A stretch of DNA of 64,000 bases from Stenotrophomonas sp. SAM-B. Its GTDB lineage: Bacteria > Pseudomonadota > Gammaproteobacteria > Xanthomonadales > Xanthomonadaceae. The stretch's first letter is position 1; the number at the start of each line of letters is the position of its first letter. The stretch covers positions 62,001 to 126,000 of the forward strand of contig NZ_JABBXB010000005.1 of the NCBI RefSeq assembly GCF_013387485.1, in the 5' to 3' direction. The notes below the pieces were generated by a model that made no database searches, was not told where the DNA came from, and worked only from the letters and a program-made list of their open reading frames with translations. Made by a program: the position numbers and the translations under genes. Shown in pieces: positions 27,294 to 35,954 of this stretch.

Positions 27294-27655
27294 TCGGTTA
27301 CCCCTTCCAGGACGGAATCGACGGAATCACGGGTGGCGCGCCACGCGGCGGTCCATTGCCTGAGCACTTCGTGGCCCGTGTCATTGATGCGGTAGTAGCG
27401 GCGCGGCGGACCCGCCACCGACGGTTCAACATGGCTTTCCAGCAACCCGGCCCCTTCCAGGTTGCGCAGCACCGGGTACAGCGCGCTCTGCTTGCCGCTC
27501 AGCACGCCCTCGCCGATCCGCTCCAGCTCCTTGGCGATCAGGTACCCGTACAGCGGCTCGCCGGCCTTGGCCAGGACCGCCAGCAGGGCCAGTGAGACCG
27601 TGCCGGAGCTGAGCTCTTTCTGGAACTTCTTCAGGTGGACGTCGTGGTCGCTCAT
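27290..27655 (-). CDS. PadR family transcriptional regulator
   Basis: 121 aa. Winged helix typical of PadR-s1: LKKFQKELSSGTVSLALLAVLAKAGEPLYGYLIAKEL, then GVLSGKQSALYPVLRNLEGAGLLESHVEPSVAGPPRRYYRIND, with the wing motif PPRRYY, and a short C-terminal dimerisation helix (EVLRQWTAAW). ATG 27655 chosen; an in-frame ATG nine codons upstream is possible. First gene of a two-gene operon with the HAAS-sensor protein; probably autoregulated through the palindromes just upstream. Confidence 0.9.
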   Translation of the reverse strand: MSDHDVHLKKFQKELSSGTVSLALLAVLAKAGEPLYGYLIAKELERIGEGVLSGKQSALYPVLRNLEGAGLLESHVEPSVAGPPRRYYRINDTGHEVLRQWTAAWRATRDSVDSVLEGVTE

Positions 27656-27667
27656 GGCGGTCTCCGC

Positions 27668-27706
27668 TAGCGTGGAGTCCACACTAGTCCGAAGTTCGCT
27701 ATAGCG
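27668..27706. promoter_or_regulatory. palindromes upstream of padR, candidate operator
   Basis: An imperfect 19-bp inverted repeat TAGCGTGGA-G-TCCACACTA (27668-27686) starts 13 bp before the padR ATG, and a perfect 10-bp palindrome CGCTATAGCG (27697-27706) lies further upstream. PadR proteins commonly bind inverted repeats in their own promoter. Confidence 0.45.
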
Positions 27707-27804
27707 GATGTGTCGTTAGTCACCGTGCCGGTGGGCATGGCCGGCTGGCCGTGGCTGGCGTGCTCGCGCACAATCGGGGCACTACCTTCCTGAACGGGTC
27801 CGCC

Positions 27805-28704
27805 ATGTCGCCACGTCGTCCTGCCCTGCTCGCCCTCGCCCTGGCCTGCCTGCTCCCCACCCTGGCCAGCGCGGCCACGCCTTACCGCAGCCCGCAGCAG
27901 ATTCTGGACGCCTCGCCGGACAGCGACTGGCGCACGCCCGACCCGGCCAACCTGCTGTACATGAACCTGCCGGCCGGCCGCGTCATCATCGAGCTGGCCC
28001 CGGCGTTCGCGCCGCAGCACGTGGCCAACATCCAGACCCTTGCCCACGAACATTTCTGGGATGGCGAGAGCATCTACCGCGCGCAGGACAATTTCGTGGT
28101 GCAGTTCGGCGATGCCGACGCCGATGATGCCGCCAAGGCAAAGCCGCTCGGCAGCGCCACGCGCAAGCTCCCGGCCGAGTTCCAGCGCGACAGCAAGGGG
28201 CTCAAGGTCAGCCTGCTGCCCGACCGTGATGGCTGGGCCGACCAGACCGGTTTCGTCGACGGCTTCCCGGTGGGCCAGGACCGCAAGGACGGCAAGACCT
28301 GGCTGGCGCATTGCTATGGCGCGCTGGGTGCCGGCCGCAACAACGAGGAAGACAGCAGCATCGGCGCGGAGCTGTACGTGGTGACCGGACAGTCACCGCG
28401 TCAGCTGGACCGCAACATCACCGTGGTCGGCCGCGTGCTGCAGGGCATGGAACTGCTCAGCGCCCTGCCGCGCGGCCCGGCGCCGATGGGCTTCTACACC
28501 GATCCGGCGCAGCGCACCGCGATCCAGTCGATCCAGCGTGCGAGCGACGTCCCGGCGGCGGAGCGCCCCAAGCTGCAGGTGCTGCGCACCGACTCCAGGA
28601 CCTTCGCCGATGCGACCGAAGCGCGCCGCAACCGCGTCGATGATTTCTACAAGCGCCCGGCGGGCCACATCGACCTGTGCAACATTCCGGTGCCGGTGCG
28701 CTGA
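27805..28704 (+). CDS. periplasmic cyclophilin-type peptidyl-prolyl isomerase
   Basis: 299 aa with a signal peptide ([23 protein letters not shown]). The cyclophilin fold is recognisable: [51 protein letters not shown], then [11 protein letters not shown], a divergent catalytic loop, and [33 protein letters not shown]. The C-terminal extension of about 60 residues (to [10 protein letters not shown]) is beyond the usual PPIase domain. It speeds proline isomerisation of exported proteins. The active-site Arg/Phe pattern is less conserved than in PpiA, so activity may be weak. Confidence 0.88.
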   Translation: MSPRRPALLALALACLLPTLASAATPYRSPQQILDASPDSDWRTPDPANLLYMNLPAGRVIIELAPAFAPQHVANIQTLAHEHFWDGESIYRAQDNFVVQFGDADADDAAKAKPLGSATRKLPAEFQRDSKGLKVSLLPDRDGWADQTGFVDGFPVGQDRKDGKTWLAHCYGALGAGRNNEEDSSIGAELYVVTGQSPRQLDRNITVVGRVLQGMELLSALPRGPAPMGFYTDPAQRTAIQSIQRASDVPAAERPKLQVLRTDSRTFADATEARRNRVDDFYKRPAGHIDLCNIPVPVR

Positions 28705-28742
28705 GGATGAGATAACCGACGCGTCAGCGTCCGGATGCCCCG

Positions 28743-28765
28743 GTAGAGCCACCCCATGGGTGGCT
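28743..28765 (+). repeat. SMAG-like REP element (subtype AGCC..GGCT)
   Basis: GTAG (28743-28746) then AGCCACCC-CAT-GGGTGGCT, perfect 8-bp stem, in the 79-bp gap between the convergent cyclophilin and EamA genes. Confidence 0.75.
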
Positions 28766-28783
28766 GCACGCGGACCCGCCGGC

Positions 28784-29662
28784 CTATCGCTGCGATGCCG
28801 CCACGCTGCCAAGGATCAACACACCCGCCACCACCATCGCGCCGGTCACCGGTTCGCCCAGGAACAACCAGGCGAACAGTGCGCCGAACATCGGCACCAG
28901 ATAGGTCACGGTCGAGGCGCGCGCCGGGCCGATGCGGGCGATGAGGCGGTAGAACATCAGGAACGCCAGGCCGGTGCAGACCACGCCCAGGGCGATCGCG
29001 CAGGCCCAGGACAGCATCGGGATCGGGCCGGTCGGCCAGTGGGTCAGCGCCATCGGCAGCAGCAGGATCGCCGCGCAACCCAGCGTGGCGCCGGCCGAGG
29101 CCGCCGGCGGCAGGCCGGTCATGTGGCGCTTCACCAGATTGACGCCCAGGCCGTACAGCAGCGCCGCCAGTGCACCGGCCAGCACCGCCGCGCCGATGCT
29201 CAGGCCGGAGACCTTGGCCGTCGCCAGCACTACCACCCCCGCGAAGCCGACCAGCAGGGCGATCGCGCGGCGCATGCCGATCTTCTCGCCGAAGAACAGG
29301 AAGGCCATCAGCGCGGCGAACAGCACTGTCATCGCATTGCAGATCGCACCGATCGCCGCCGGGGCGCGCTGCGCGGCCCAGGCGAACAGCACGAACGGGA
29401 TGGCCGAGTTGATCAGGCCGATCGGCGCCAGCCACAGCCAGCGGCGGGCCGGGAACTGCGCCCGCGCCTGCCAAAGGAACGGCAGCAGCACGAGCGCGCC
29501 GAGCAGCAGCCGCACCTCCACCAGTGCGTAGGGTCCGAAGGCAGGCACGGCCACGCGCATGAACAGGAACGAGCAGCCCCAGATCGCGCCGAGCACGGTC
29601 AGCTCCAACGGCGTGCGCCAATCGCGCTCGACCGTGCCGGCGGCCAGCGGCGCCCCGCTCAT
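28784..29662 (-). CDS. EamA/DMT family transporter
   Basis: 292 aa, about ten membrane helices in two EamA repeats (first from LGAIWGCSFLFMRVAV, second from SIGAAVLAGALAALLYGLGVNLVKR). Members export amino acids or other small metabolites across the inner membrane. ATG 29662 gives MSGAPLAAGTVERDW before the first helix. It is divergent from a LysR gene, the usual arrangement in which the regulator controls the exporter. The substrate cannot be read from the sequence. Confidence 0.9.
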   Translation of the reverse strand: MSGAPLAAGTVERDWRTPLELTVLGAIWGCSFLFMRVAVPAFGPYALVEVRLLLGALVLLPFLWQARAQFPARRWLWLAPIGLINSAIPFVLFAWAAQRAPAAIGAICNAMTVLFAALMAFLFFGEKIGMRRAIALLVGFAGVVVLATAKVSGLSIGAAVLAGALAALLYGLGVNLVKRHMTGLPPAASAGATLGCAAILLLPMALTHWPTGPIPMLSWACAIALGVVCTGLAFLMFYRLIARIGPARASTVTYLVPMFGALFAWLFLGEPVTGAMVVAGVLILGSVAASQR

Positions 29663-29821
29663 GACCCGCCCCCCAAGCAAGGCAGACACGCGGGGCAAGC
29701 GGTAAGGGACGGCAACATGCGCGTGAATCCTGGGAGGAAGGGCGACAGCATCCGCCTGCCGCTGCGCGCCCACAAGCGCGTAGTATCCGTGCAAGCCACA
29801 AATATGATTTGGGTCTCGACC

Positions 29822-30772
29822 ATGATCCTCCGCCCTGCCCTGCTGCCCGCCCTGGGGGTGTTCGCGGTAGCCGCCCGCCACCAGAACTTCGCCCATGCCG
29901 CCCAGGAACTGCACCTCACCGCCAGTGCGGTCAGCCACCACGTGCGGCGGCTGGAGGATCTGCTGGGCACGGTCCTCTTCCAGCGCCATGCGCGCGGCGT
30001 GCGGCTGACCGCCGAGGGCCGCCAGTTGGCCGATGCGGCCGCGGCGGCATTGAGCGATCTCAATGCGGTGGCCGGCAACTTGCATCCCCAGGCCGACATC
30101 GTGCCGCTGCGGGTCACCACCATCCGCTCGCTGTCGTACTGCTGGCTGATCCCGCGCCTGCCGCGTTTCACCCACCAGCATCCGCGCATGCGCATCGAGC
30201 TGCAGACCAGCACCGAGCTGGTCCGCTTCGACGAGACCGGCCCGGAGCTGGGCATCCGCTACGGGCTGGGCCAGTGGCCCGGCATGACCGCGCATCACCT
30301 GATGGACGACGAACTGTGCCCGGTCGCCTCGCCGTCCCTGGTGGGCGTCTCGACGCTGCGCGAACCGGCGCAGATCGCTGCCCTGCCGCTGCTCAGCGAC
30401 ATGTCACCGCAGGGCTGGCGCGACTGGTTCCGCGCTGCCGGCGTGCGCGGGCTGGATCTGCCGTCGCTGCACACCTTCAGCGACAGCACCGATGCGATGC
30501 GCGCGGCGGTGTATGGCATCGGCGCGGTGCTCGCCCGCAAACACATCGCGCAGCCCTATCTGCAGCGCTACGAGCTGGTGCGCCTGCCCGGGCCTGCGCT
30601 CAAGGCACGCTACGCCTACTACGTGGTGCACGCCGAGCACCGCCCGCTCAGCCCGACCGCGCAGGCGTTCATGGACTGGCTCAAGCGCGAGGCGCTGGAC
30701 GAACGCACCCCGCTGCCCGCGCTGCCCGACGAACTGCTGGGGTTGCCCCCTGCCGACGGCACGCACGACTGA
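29822..30772 (+). CDS. LysR family transcriptional regulator (GcvA-like)
   Basis: 316 aa. N-terminal winged HTH LPALGVFAVAARHQNFAHAAQELHLTASAVSHHVRRLEDLLGTVLFQRHARGVRLTAEG, of the GcvA/AmpR type, followed by the effector-binding domain (VPLRVTTIRSLSYCWLIPRLPRF...GIRYGLGQWPG). ATG 29822 places the HTH at the usual distance from the start; an in-frame ATG at 29804 would add six residues. The 159-bp divergent gap with the EamA gene is the likely operator region. A C-terminal Pro/Leu-rich tail follows the conserved core. Confidence 0.92.
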   Translation: MILRPALLPALGVFAVAARHQNFAHAAQELHLTASAVSHHVRRLEDLLGTVLFQRHARGVRLTAEGRQLADAAAAALSDLNAVAGNLHPQADIVPLRVTTIRSLSYCWLIPRLPRFTHQHPRMRIELQTSTELVRFDETGPELGIRYGLGQWPGMTAHHLMDDELCPVASPSLVGVSTLREPAQIAALPLLSDMSPQGWRDWFRAAGVRGLDLPSLHTFSDSTDAMRAAVYGIGAVLARKHIAQPYLQRYELVRLPGPALKARYAYYVVHAEHRPLSPTAQAFMDWLKREALDERTPLPALPDELLGLPPADGTHD

Positions 30773-30860
30773 ACCGCACGCCGCGGTCCGTCGCGCGTCC
30801 TCACCCGGCCTTTTCCGTCCGCTGGCTAGGCTGGAGTCCCTTTCCCCCGAGGCTCGACCC

Positions 30861-31154
30861 ATGGCCCTGTTGCGACTGCGAATCACCGGCACCGAAGACG
30901 ATGCACGTGCCATCACCGACCTGCTGCAGAGCATCGAGGGGATCGAACACGTCGAAGAAACCGACGACCTGATGCCGCACATGGACGACGACGATTCCAG
31001 CTCGGCCGGCCTCTCCGACGACATCGGCCCGGGTACCCACGAACTGGAAGTGGAAGTCGGCAATGCACTCGGCGCCCAGCGCGTGCGCGATGCCGTGCAG
31101 GAGCTGGCGCTGGAGCTGGATGTCTTCGTCGAATACGAGCAGGACGAAGGTTGA
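30861..31154 (+). CDS. small acidic protein of unknown function
   Basis: 97 aa, strongly acidic (DDLMPHMDDDDSSSAGLSDDIGPGTHELEVEVG in the middle, EYEQDEG at the end). I do not recognise the family. The N-terminal LLRLRITGTEDDARAITDLLQSIEGIEHVEE looks like a ferredoxin-like beta-alpha-beta unit, and VRDAVQELALELDVFVEYE like the second half of such a fold, so an ACT-like or RND-loop-like small domain is possible. No signal peptide. It stands alone, followed by a strong hairpin. Confidence 0.75.
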   Translation: MALLRLRITGTEDDARAITDLLQSIEGIEHVEETDDLMPHMDDDDSSSAGLSDDIGPGTHELEVEVGNALGAQRVRDAVQELALELDVFVEYEQDEG

Positions 31155-31160
31155 GTCAAC

Positions 31161-31192
31161 GGTCGTGCCGCGCGTTGAGGCGCGGCACGACC
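31161..31192. terminator. hairpin between convergent genes
   Basis: Perfect 12-bp stem (31161-31172 with 31181-31192) and an 8-nt loop, in a 45-bp gap between convergent genes. Only a short GTTT follows, so termination strength is unclear. Confidence 0.6.
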
Positions 31193-31199
31193 CGTTTCA

Positions 31200-32012
31200 T
31201 CAGCGCGCGGCCGCGGCGGCCTTGCGACGCTTGCGGCGGCGCCACAGCGCCACGACCACGGCACCGACCGCCCACACCACCACGCCGACCGGCAGCAGGG
31301 CCGCCACCGCGCGGATCACGAAGGCGATGCTGGTGGTGAAGATCGCCCCGAACTCGCTGAACGCCTTGCCGATCTCGCTGCGGCTGCGCTGCCCGGCCGG
31401 GCCTTCGAAGTTCATCGTCACCAGCTGGGTATCGATCCGCCGGCGTTGCTGTGCGGCGTCCTTGTTGGCCTGCTCCAGCCCCGCCTCGATCTCCGCCATG
31501 CGCTGCGAGACCGCCAGCAGGTCGGCCACCTTCATGTCGCTGCGCTGCTGATACGCCTGCAGCTGCGCGTGTTCCTTCTGCAACCGCGTCTGGGTCAGCG
31601 CGGTATCGGCCACCTGCTGGGCCAGATCTTCGGCATGCGTGTTGCGCGAGGCCACATCGCCGCCTTCACCGGCCAGGGCGATGATCGGTTCCACGCCCTT
31701 CGGCGCGATGCGCACGCGGATCGAGCCGGACCGGGTTTCACCGCCCTCCTCGCCCACCTGCAGGACGGCGCAGTCGCCGAAGCGATTGCTCTGGCAGGCC
31801 TCGGAGACCGCCTTGACCCGCGCGCTGATGCGCTGCGCATCGAGCTGGATGCGAATGTCGTGTTCGTAGGCCAGGAACGCGCCTTCCGGCGACGCGACGG
31901 CCCCGGCAGCCGCATCGGCGGCGTAGTTCGGCCCGCTGCGGCCACAGGCCACCAGGCCCAACAGCAGCATCCCTGCCAGCCCGGCGCGGGCCCCTCCTGT
32001 CCATCCAATCAC
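31200..32012 (-). CDS. DUF4349 lipoprotein
   Basis: 270 aa from a GTG start at 32012. A lipoprotein signal peptide ends in the lipobox LVAC (MLLLGLVACG). A beta-rich region (EHDIRIQLDAQRISARVKAVSEACQ...SIRVRIAP) is followed by an amphipathic coiled coil (residues about 125-190, LTQTRLQKEHAQLQAYQQRSDMKVADLL...AQQRRRIDTQLVTMNFEGP), then a membrane helix (AVAALLPVGVVVWAVGAVVVAL) and a basic tail. This is the DUF4349 layout; the function is not known. With a lipid anchor and a C-terminal helix it probably bridges within the inner membrane. Confidence 0.8.
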   Translation of the reverse strand: MIGWTGGARAGLAGMLLLGLVACGRSGPNYAADAAAGAVASPEGAFLAYEHDIRIQLDAQRISARVKAVSEACQSNRFGDCAVLQVGEEGGETRSGSIRVRIAPKGVEPIIALAGEGGDVASRNTHAEDLAQQVADTALTQTRLQKEHAQLQAYQQRSDMKVADLLAVSQRMAEIEAGLEQANKDAAQQRRRIDTQLVTMNFEGPAGQRSRSEIGKAFSEFGAIFTTSIAFVIRAVAALLPVGVVVWAVGAVVVALWRRRKRRKAAAAAR

Positions 32013-32068
32013 AGTTCAGCTCCATCAACGGCGGTGAATTTCACAGCGCATGGTAATCCAATGGCACG

Positions 32069-32097
32069 GGGACAAAGGGGGCCATCGGCCCTATGCT
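32069..32097 (+). promoter_or_regulatory. candidate promoter of the DUF885 gene
   Basis: GGGACA (32069-32074) and TATGCT (32092-32097), 17 bp apart, ending 29 bp before the start codon. Confidence 0.4.
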
Positions 32098-32126
32098 CGG
32101 GTATTGTCCCCAGTACAGGAACACCG

Positions 32127-33935
32127 ATGCGCCAGCATCTGCTTGCCCTCGCCCTGATCGCCGCCCTTGGTGGCTGCCAGCAGGCCGACTCCCCGACGCC
32201 CGCCACCGGCACCGAAGCGGCCACCCCGGCCGGCGATGCCGCGGTCGATGCGGCCTTCGCCGACCTGTCCAAGCGCGCCCTGGACACCTGGATGCAGCTG
32301 TCCCCGATCAGCGCCACGCAGATCGGCGACCACCGCTACGACAGCGAGATCGACGACCTCAGCGCCGCCGGCCAGCAGAAGGTGCTGACCGCGTACAAGG
32401 CGCTGCTCGGCGATCTGGACAAGATCGATGTCAGCAAGCTCTCGCGCGAAAACCAGGTGGATGCGGCGATCCTGCGCAACCAGCTGCAGTCCGAAGTCTG
32501 GACGGCGGAAGTGCTGCAGTCGCCCAAGTGGGATCCGCAGATGTACAACGGCATGGCCGGCAGCGCGCTGTACGGCCTGATGGCGCGTGAGTTTGCGCCG
32601 CTGCCGGACCGCCTGAAGTCGGCGACCGCGCGCATGGAGAAGCTGCCGCAGATCTTCGCCCAGGCGCGCGAGAACCTGGACCCGGCCCGCGTGCCGAAGA
32701 TCCATGCCGAGACCGTGGCCAAGCAGAACCGCGGCATCCTCAGCATCGTCGATACCTTCATCACCCCGCACATCGGTGAACTGCCGGCCGAAGACCAGAA
32801 GCGTCTGCAGGCCGCGATCGACGGCCTGAAGAAGGCCGTCGACGAACAGCAGACCTGGCTGGACAAGACCCTGGTGCCGAACGCCAAGGGTGACTTCCGC
32901 ATCGGCGCCGACCTGTACGACCAGAAGCTGAAGTTCGCCCTGAACTCCTCGCTCTCGCGCGCCGAGATCGGCGAGCGCGCGCGTGCCGAACTCAAGCGCG
33001 TGCGCCAGGACATGTACGGCATCGCGCAGACCGTGCTCAAGGACAAGCCCGGCGCCCCGGCGCTGCCGGCCAACCCGAGCGACGAGCAGCAGCAGGCCGC
33101 GATCGAAGCCGCGCTGGAGCTGGCCTATGCGGACAAGCCGGCACGCGACAAGGTCGTTGAAGACGCCAAGGCCGCGCTGGAGCAGTCCACCGAATTCGTG
33201 CGCAAGCACGACCTGATGACGCTGCCCGATTCCCCGGTCGACATCATCCTGATGCCGGAATTCCAGCGTGGCGTGGCCGTGGCCTACTGCGATTCGCCGG
33301 GCCCGCTCGACAAGAACCTGAAGACCTTCTACGCGGTCTCGCCGATTCCGGACGACTGGACCGACAAGCAGGTCGATTCGTTCCTGCGCGAATACAACAG
33401 CCGCATGATCCACCTGCTGAGCATCCACGAAGGCACGCCGGGCCATTACCTGGAAGGCTGGCACTCGGGCAAGTTCCCGTCGACGCTGCGCGCGGTGCTG
33501 CGTTCGGGCCTGTTCGCCGAAGGCTGGGCGGTCTACACCGAGCGGATGATGCAGGAGCAGGGTTACCTGGACAACGATCCGCTGTTCCACCTGGTGCAGC
33601 TGAAGTTCTACCTGCGCACCATCTCCAACGCGATCCTGGACCAGGGCGTGCACGTGGACAACTGGACGCGTGAGCAGGCGATGCACCTGATGACCCACGA
33701 CGCCTTCCAGCAGGAAAGCGAAGCCTCGGGCAAGTGGGTGCGTGCACAGCTGACCTCCGCGCAGCTGCCGACCTACTTCGTCGGTGCGCAGGAACACTTC
33801 GACACGCGCAAGGCCGTACAGGACAAGCAGGGGGCGAAGTTCAACCTGAAGGCCTACCACGACCAGATGCTGTCCTACGGCGCTCCGCCGGTGCGCTTCG
33901 CGCGCCAGCTGATGCTGGACCAGCCGATCGAGTAA
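32127..33935 (+). CDS. DUF885 family lipoprotein, putative metallopeptidase
   Basis: 602 aa. Lipoprotein signal peptide with lipobox LGGC (MRQHLLALALIAALGGC). The DUF885 signature HEGTPGHYLEGW is at residues 434-445 and FAEGWAVYTERMM about 30 residues later, giving the two His and a downstream Glu expected for zinc binding in this gluzincin-like family. The N-terminal half is helical (ISATQIGDHRYDSEIDDLS...). Probably a periplasmic or outer-membrane-anchored peptidase; substrate unknown. Transcribed alone, with its own promoter candidate and a strong terminator. Confidence 0.88.
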   Translation: MRQHLLALALIAALGGCQQADSPTPATGTEAATPAGDAAVDAAFADLSKRALDTWMQLSPISATQIGDHRYDSEIDDLSAAGQQKVLTAYKALLGDLDKIDVSKLSRENQVDAAILRNQLQSEVWTAEVLQSPKWDPQMYNGMAGSALYGLMAREFAPLPDRLKSATARMEKLPQIFAQARENLDPARVPKIHAETVAKQNRGILSIVDTFITPHIGELPAEDQKRLQAAIDGLKKAVDEQQTWLDKTLVPNAKGDFRIGADLYDQKLKFALNSSLSRAEIGERARAELKRVRQDMYGIAQTVLKDKPGAPALPANPSDEQQQAAIEAALELAYADKPARDKVVEDAKAALEQSTEFVRKHDLMTLPDSPVDIILMPEFQRGVAVAYCDSPGPLDKNLKTFYAVSPIPDDWTDKQVDSFLREYNSRMIHLLSIHEGTPGHYLEGWHSGKFPSTLRAVLRSGLFAEGWAVYTERMMQEQGYLDNDPLFHLVQLKFYLRTISNAILDQGVHVDNWTREQAMHLMTHDAFQQESEASGKWVRAQLTSAQLPTYFVGAQEHFDTRKAVQDKQGAKFNLKAYHDQMLSYGAPPVRFARQLMLDQPIE

Positions 33936-33962
33936 ATCCACGCCATGCGTGGATGAGCCTGC

Positions 33963-33997
33963 TGACGGCCCGGGGATCCCGGGCCGTCTTTTTTTTG
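33963..33997 (+). terminator. rho-independent terminator after the DUF885 gene
   Basis: Long GC-rich stem GACGGCCCGG/CCGGGCCGTC around GATC, followed by eight Ts. Confidence 0.9.
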
Positions 33998-34032
33998 TCA
34001 CGGAACCAGATGAATCAACGCCAGGCGTGGAC

Positions 34033-35865
34033 CTACGCGTCGGCGGCCACGAAGCCACCGGTCTGCCGCGCCCACAGGCGTGCATACAACCCGCCCGCCG
34101 CGATCAGCTCGGCGTGCGTGCCGGTCTCCACGATGCGGCCCTGGTCCATCACCACCAGCCGGTCCATGCGCGCGATGGTGGACAGCCGGTGCGCGATCGC
34201 GATCACCGTCTTGCCGGTCATCAGTTCGTCCAGGTTGTCCTGAATGGCCGCTTCCACTTCCGAATCCAGCGCCGAGGTGGCTTCGTCCAGCACCAGGATC
34301 GGCGCGTCCTTGAGCAGCACGCGCGCGATCGCGATGCGCTGGCGCTGGCCTCCGGAGAGCTTCACCCCGCGCTCGCCGACATGCGCGTCATAGCCACGGC
34401 GTCCTTCCCCGTCCACCAGCGTGTCGATGAAAGCCGAGGCACGCGCCTTGGCCACCGCCGCATGCAGCTGTTCCTCGGTCGCATCGGGGCGCCCGTAGAG
34501 CAGGTTGTCGCGGATCGAACGGTGCAGCAGCGAGGTGTCCTGGGTGACCACGCCAATCTGCCGGCGCAGGCTCTCCTGGGTAACCCCTGCGATGTCCTGG
34601 CCGTCGATGCGGATCTGCCCGCTTTCCAGGTCGTACAGGCGCAGCAGCACGTTGACCAGGGTCGACTTGCCGGCACCCGAGGGACCGACCAGGCCAATCT
34701 TCTCGCCCGGTTTCACGTTCAGATCGAGTCCGGCGATCACCCCGCCGCTCTTGCCGTAATGGAAATGGATGTGATCGAAATGCACGGCGCCCTGGCTGAC
34801 CAGCAAAGGCACGGCATCGGCACGGTCCTGCACGGTCAGCGGCTGCGAGATGGTGGTGATGCCGTCCTGCACCGTACCGATATCCTCGAAGATGCCGTTG
34901 ATCGTCCACATGATCCAGCCGGACATGTTGTGGATGCGGATCACCAGCCCGATGGCCAGGGTGATCGCGCCCACCGTGATGTGCCCCCCGTTCCACAGCC
35001 ACAGCGCCAGCGCGCACGTGCCCACGATCAGGAAACCGTTGACCACGGCGATGGTCACTTCCAGCCCGGTGGTAACCCGGGTCTGGCCGCGGTGCTTGGT
35101 CGCCAGTTCCCCGATCGCTTCGGCCACGTAGGCCTGCTCGCGCCCGCCATGGGCGAACAGCTTCAGCGTGGGCACGTTGGTGTAGCCATCCACGATGCGG
35201 CCCATCGCCTTGGAACGCGCCTCCGAGGCAAGCCACGCCCGCTCCTTGGCGCGCGGCACGAAGTACCACATGATCACCACGTAGCTGCCCATCCACAGGG
35301 CCAGCGGGATCATCAGCCGCCAGTCGGCCTGTGCGAACAGGTACAGCGCGGTGCCGGTGTAGACCAGGATGTACCAGACCGAATCGACCATCTGCACCGC
35401 CGACTCGCGCAGCGAGGTGCCGGTCTGCATCACCCGGTTGGCCATGCTGCCGGCGAAGTCGTTCTGGAAGAAGCTCAGGCTCTGCCGCACCACGTAGTTG
35501 TGCATCAGCCAGCGCGAGCGGTTGCTCAAGCCCGGCACGATCGCCTGGTTGACCAGCAGGCTGTGCAGCGATACCAGCAGCGGCCGTGCGATCAGGGTGA
35601 TGCCGGCCATCCACAGCAGTGTGTTGGCATGCCGTGCAAAGAAGCCGCTGCCGGGCTGCTCGGCGACCATGTCCACGATGCGGCCCAGGAAATCGAACAT
35701 CGCCACTTCGACCAGTGCCAGCAGCAGGCCGGCGATCAACGTGGCCAGCAGCACCGGCCAGACCGGGCGCAGGTAATGGATGTAGAACGGCACCACCTTG
35801 CGGGGTGGCATGCGCGCGTCGATCGGCGGGAAGACCGGAATAATCGATTCGAACCAGCGGAACAT
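34033..35865 (-). CDS. ABC transporter, fused permease and ATPase (half-transporter)
   Basis: 610 aa. N-terminal type-I exporter membrane domain with six helices (residues about 30-330), then the ATPase domain: Walker A GLVGPSGAGKST (about 391-402), Q-loop VVTQD, signature LSGGQRQRIAIARVLL, Walker B ILVLDEATS and H-loop IAIAHRLS. All catalytic residues are intact. It should act as a homodimer (or with an unlinked partner) exporting lipids, drugs or peptides in the MsbA/multidrug class. No adjacent partner or accessory gene, so the substrate is unknown. ATG 35865. Confidence 0.93.
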   Translation of the reverse strand: MFRWFESIIPVFPPIDARMPPRKVVPFYIHYLRPVWPVLLATLIAGLLLALVEVAMFDFLGRIVDMVAEQPGSGFFARHANTLLWMAGITLIARPLLVSLHSLLVNQAIVPGLSNRSRWLMHNYVVRQSLSFFQNDFAGSMANRVMQTGTSLRESAVQMVDSVWYILVYTGTALYLFAQADWRLMIPLALWMGSYVVIMWYFVPRAKERAWLASEARSKAMGRIVDGYTNVPTLKLFAHGGREQAYVAEAIGELATKHRGQTRVTTGLEVTIAVVNGFLIVGTCALALWLWNGGHITVGAITLAIGLVIRIHNMSGWIMWTINGIFEDIGTVQDGITTISQPLTVQDRADAVPLLVSQGAVHFDHIHFHYGKSGGVIAGLDLNVKPGEKIGLVGPSGAGKSTLVNVLLRLYDLESGQIRIDGQDIAGVTQESLRRQIGVVTQDTSLLHRSIRDNLLYGRPDATEEQLHAAVAKARASAFIDTLVDGEGRRGYDAHVGERGVKLSGGQRQRIAIARVLLKDAPILVLDEATSALDSEVEAAIQDNLDELMTGKTVIAIAHRLSTIARMDRLVVMDQGRIVETGTHAELIAAGGLYARLWARQTGGFVAADA

Positions 35866-35872
35866 CGCAGTG

Positions 35873-35914
35873 CACCAAAAACAAAACAGGCCGCGATTAT
35901 CCCACCGCGGCCTG
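35873..35914 (-). terminator. terminator after the serine hydrolase gene
   Basis: Perfect 9-bp stem CAGGCCGCG/CGCGGCCTG with a 10-nt loop (35887-35914). On the minus strand it is followed by TTTTGTTTTTGG. Confidence 0.8.
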
Positions 35915-35954
35915 CCCTTTTACTCTCACCCCCATCACAGGCTGGCGACGGGGT

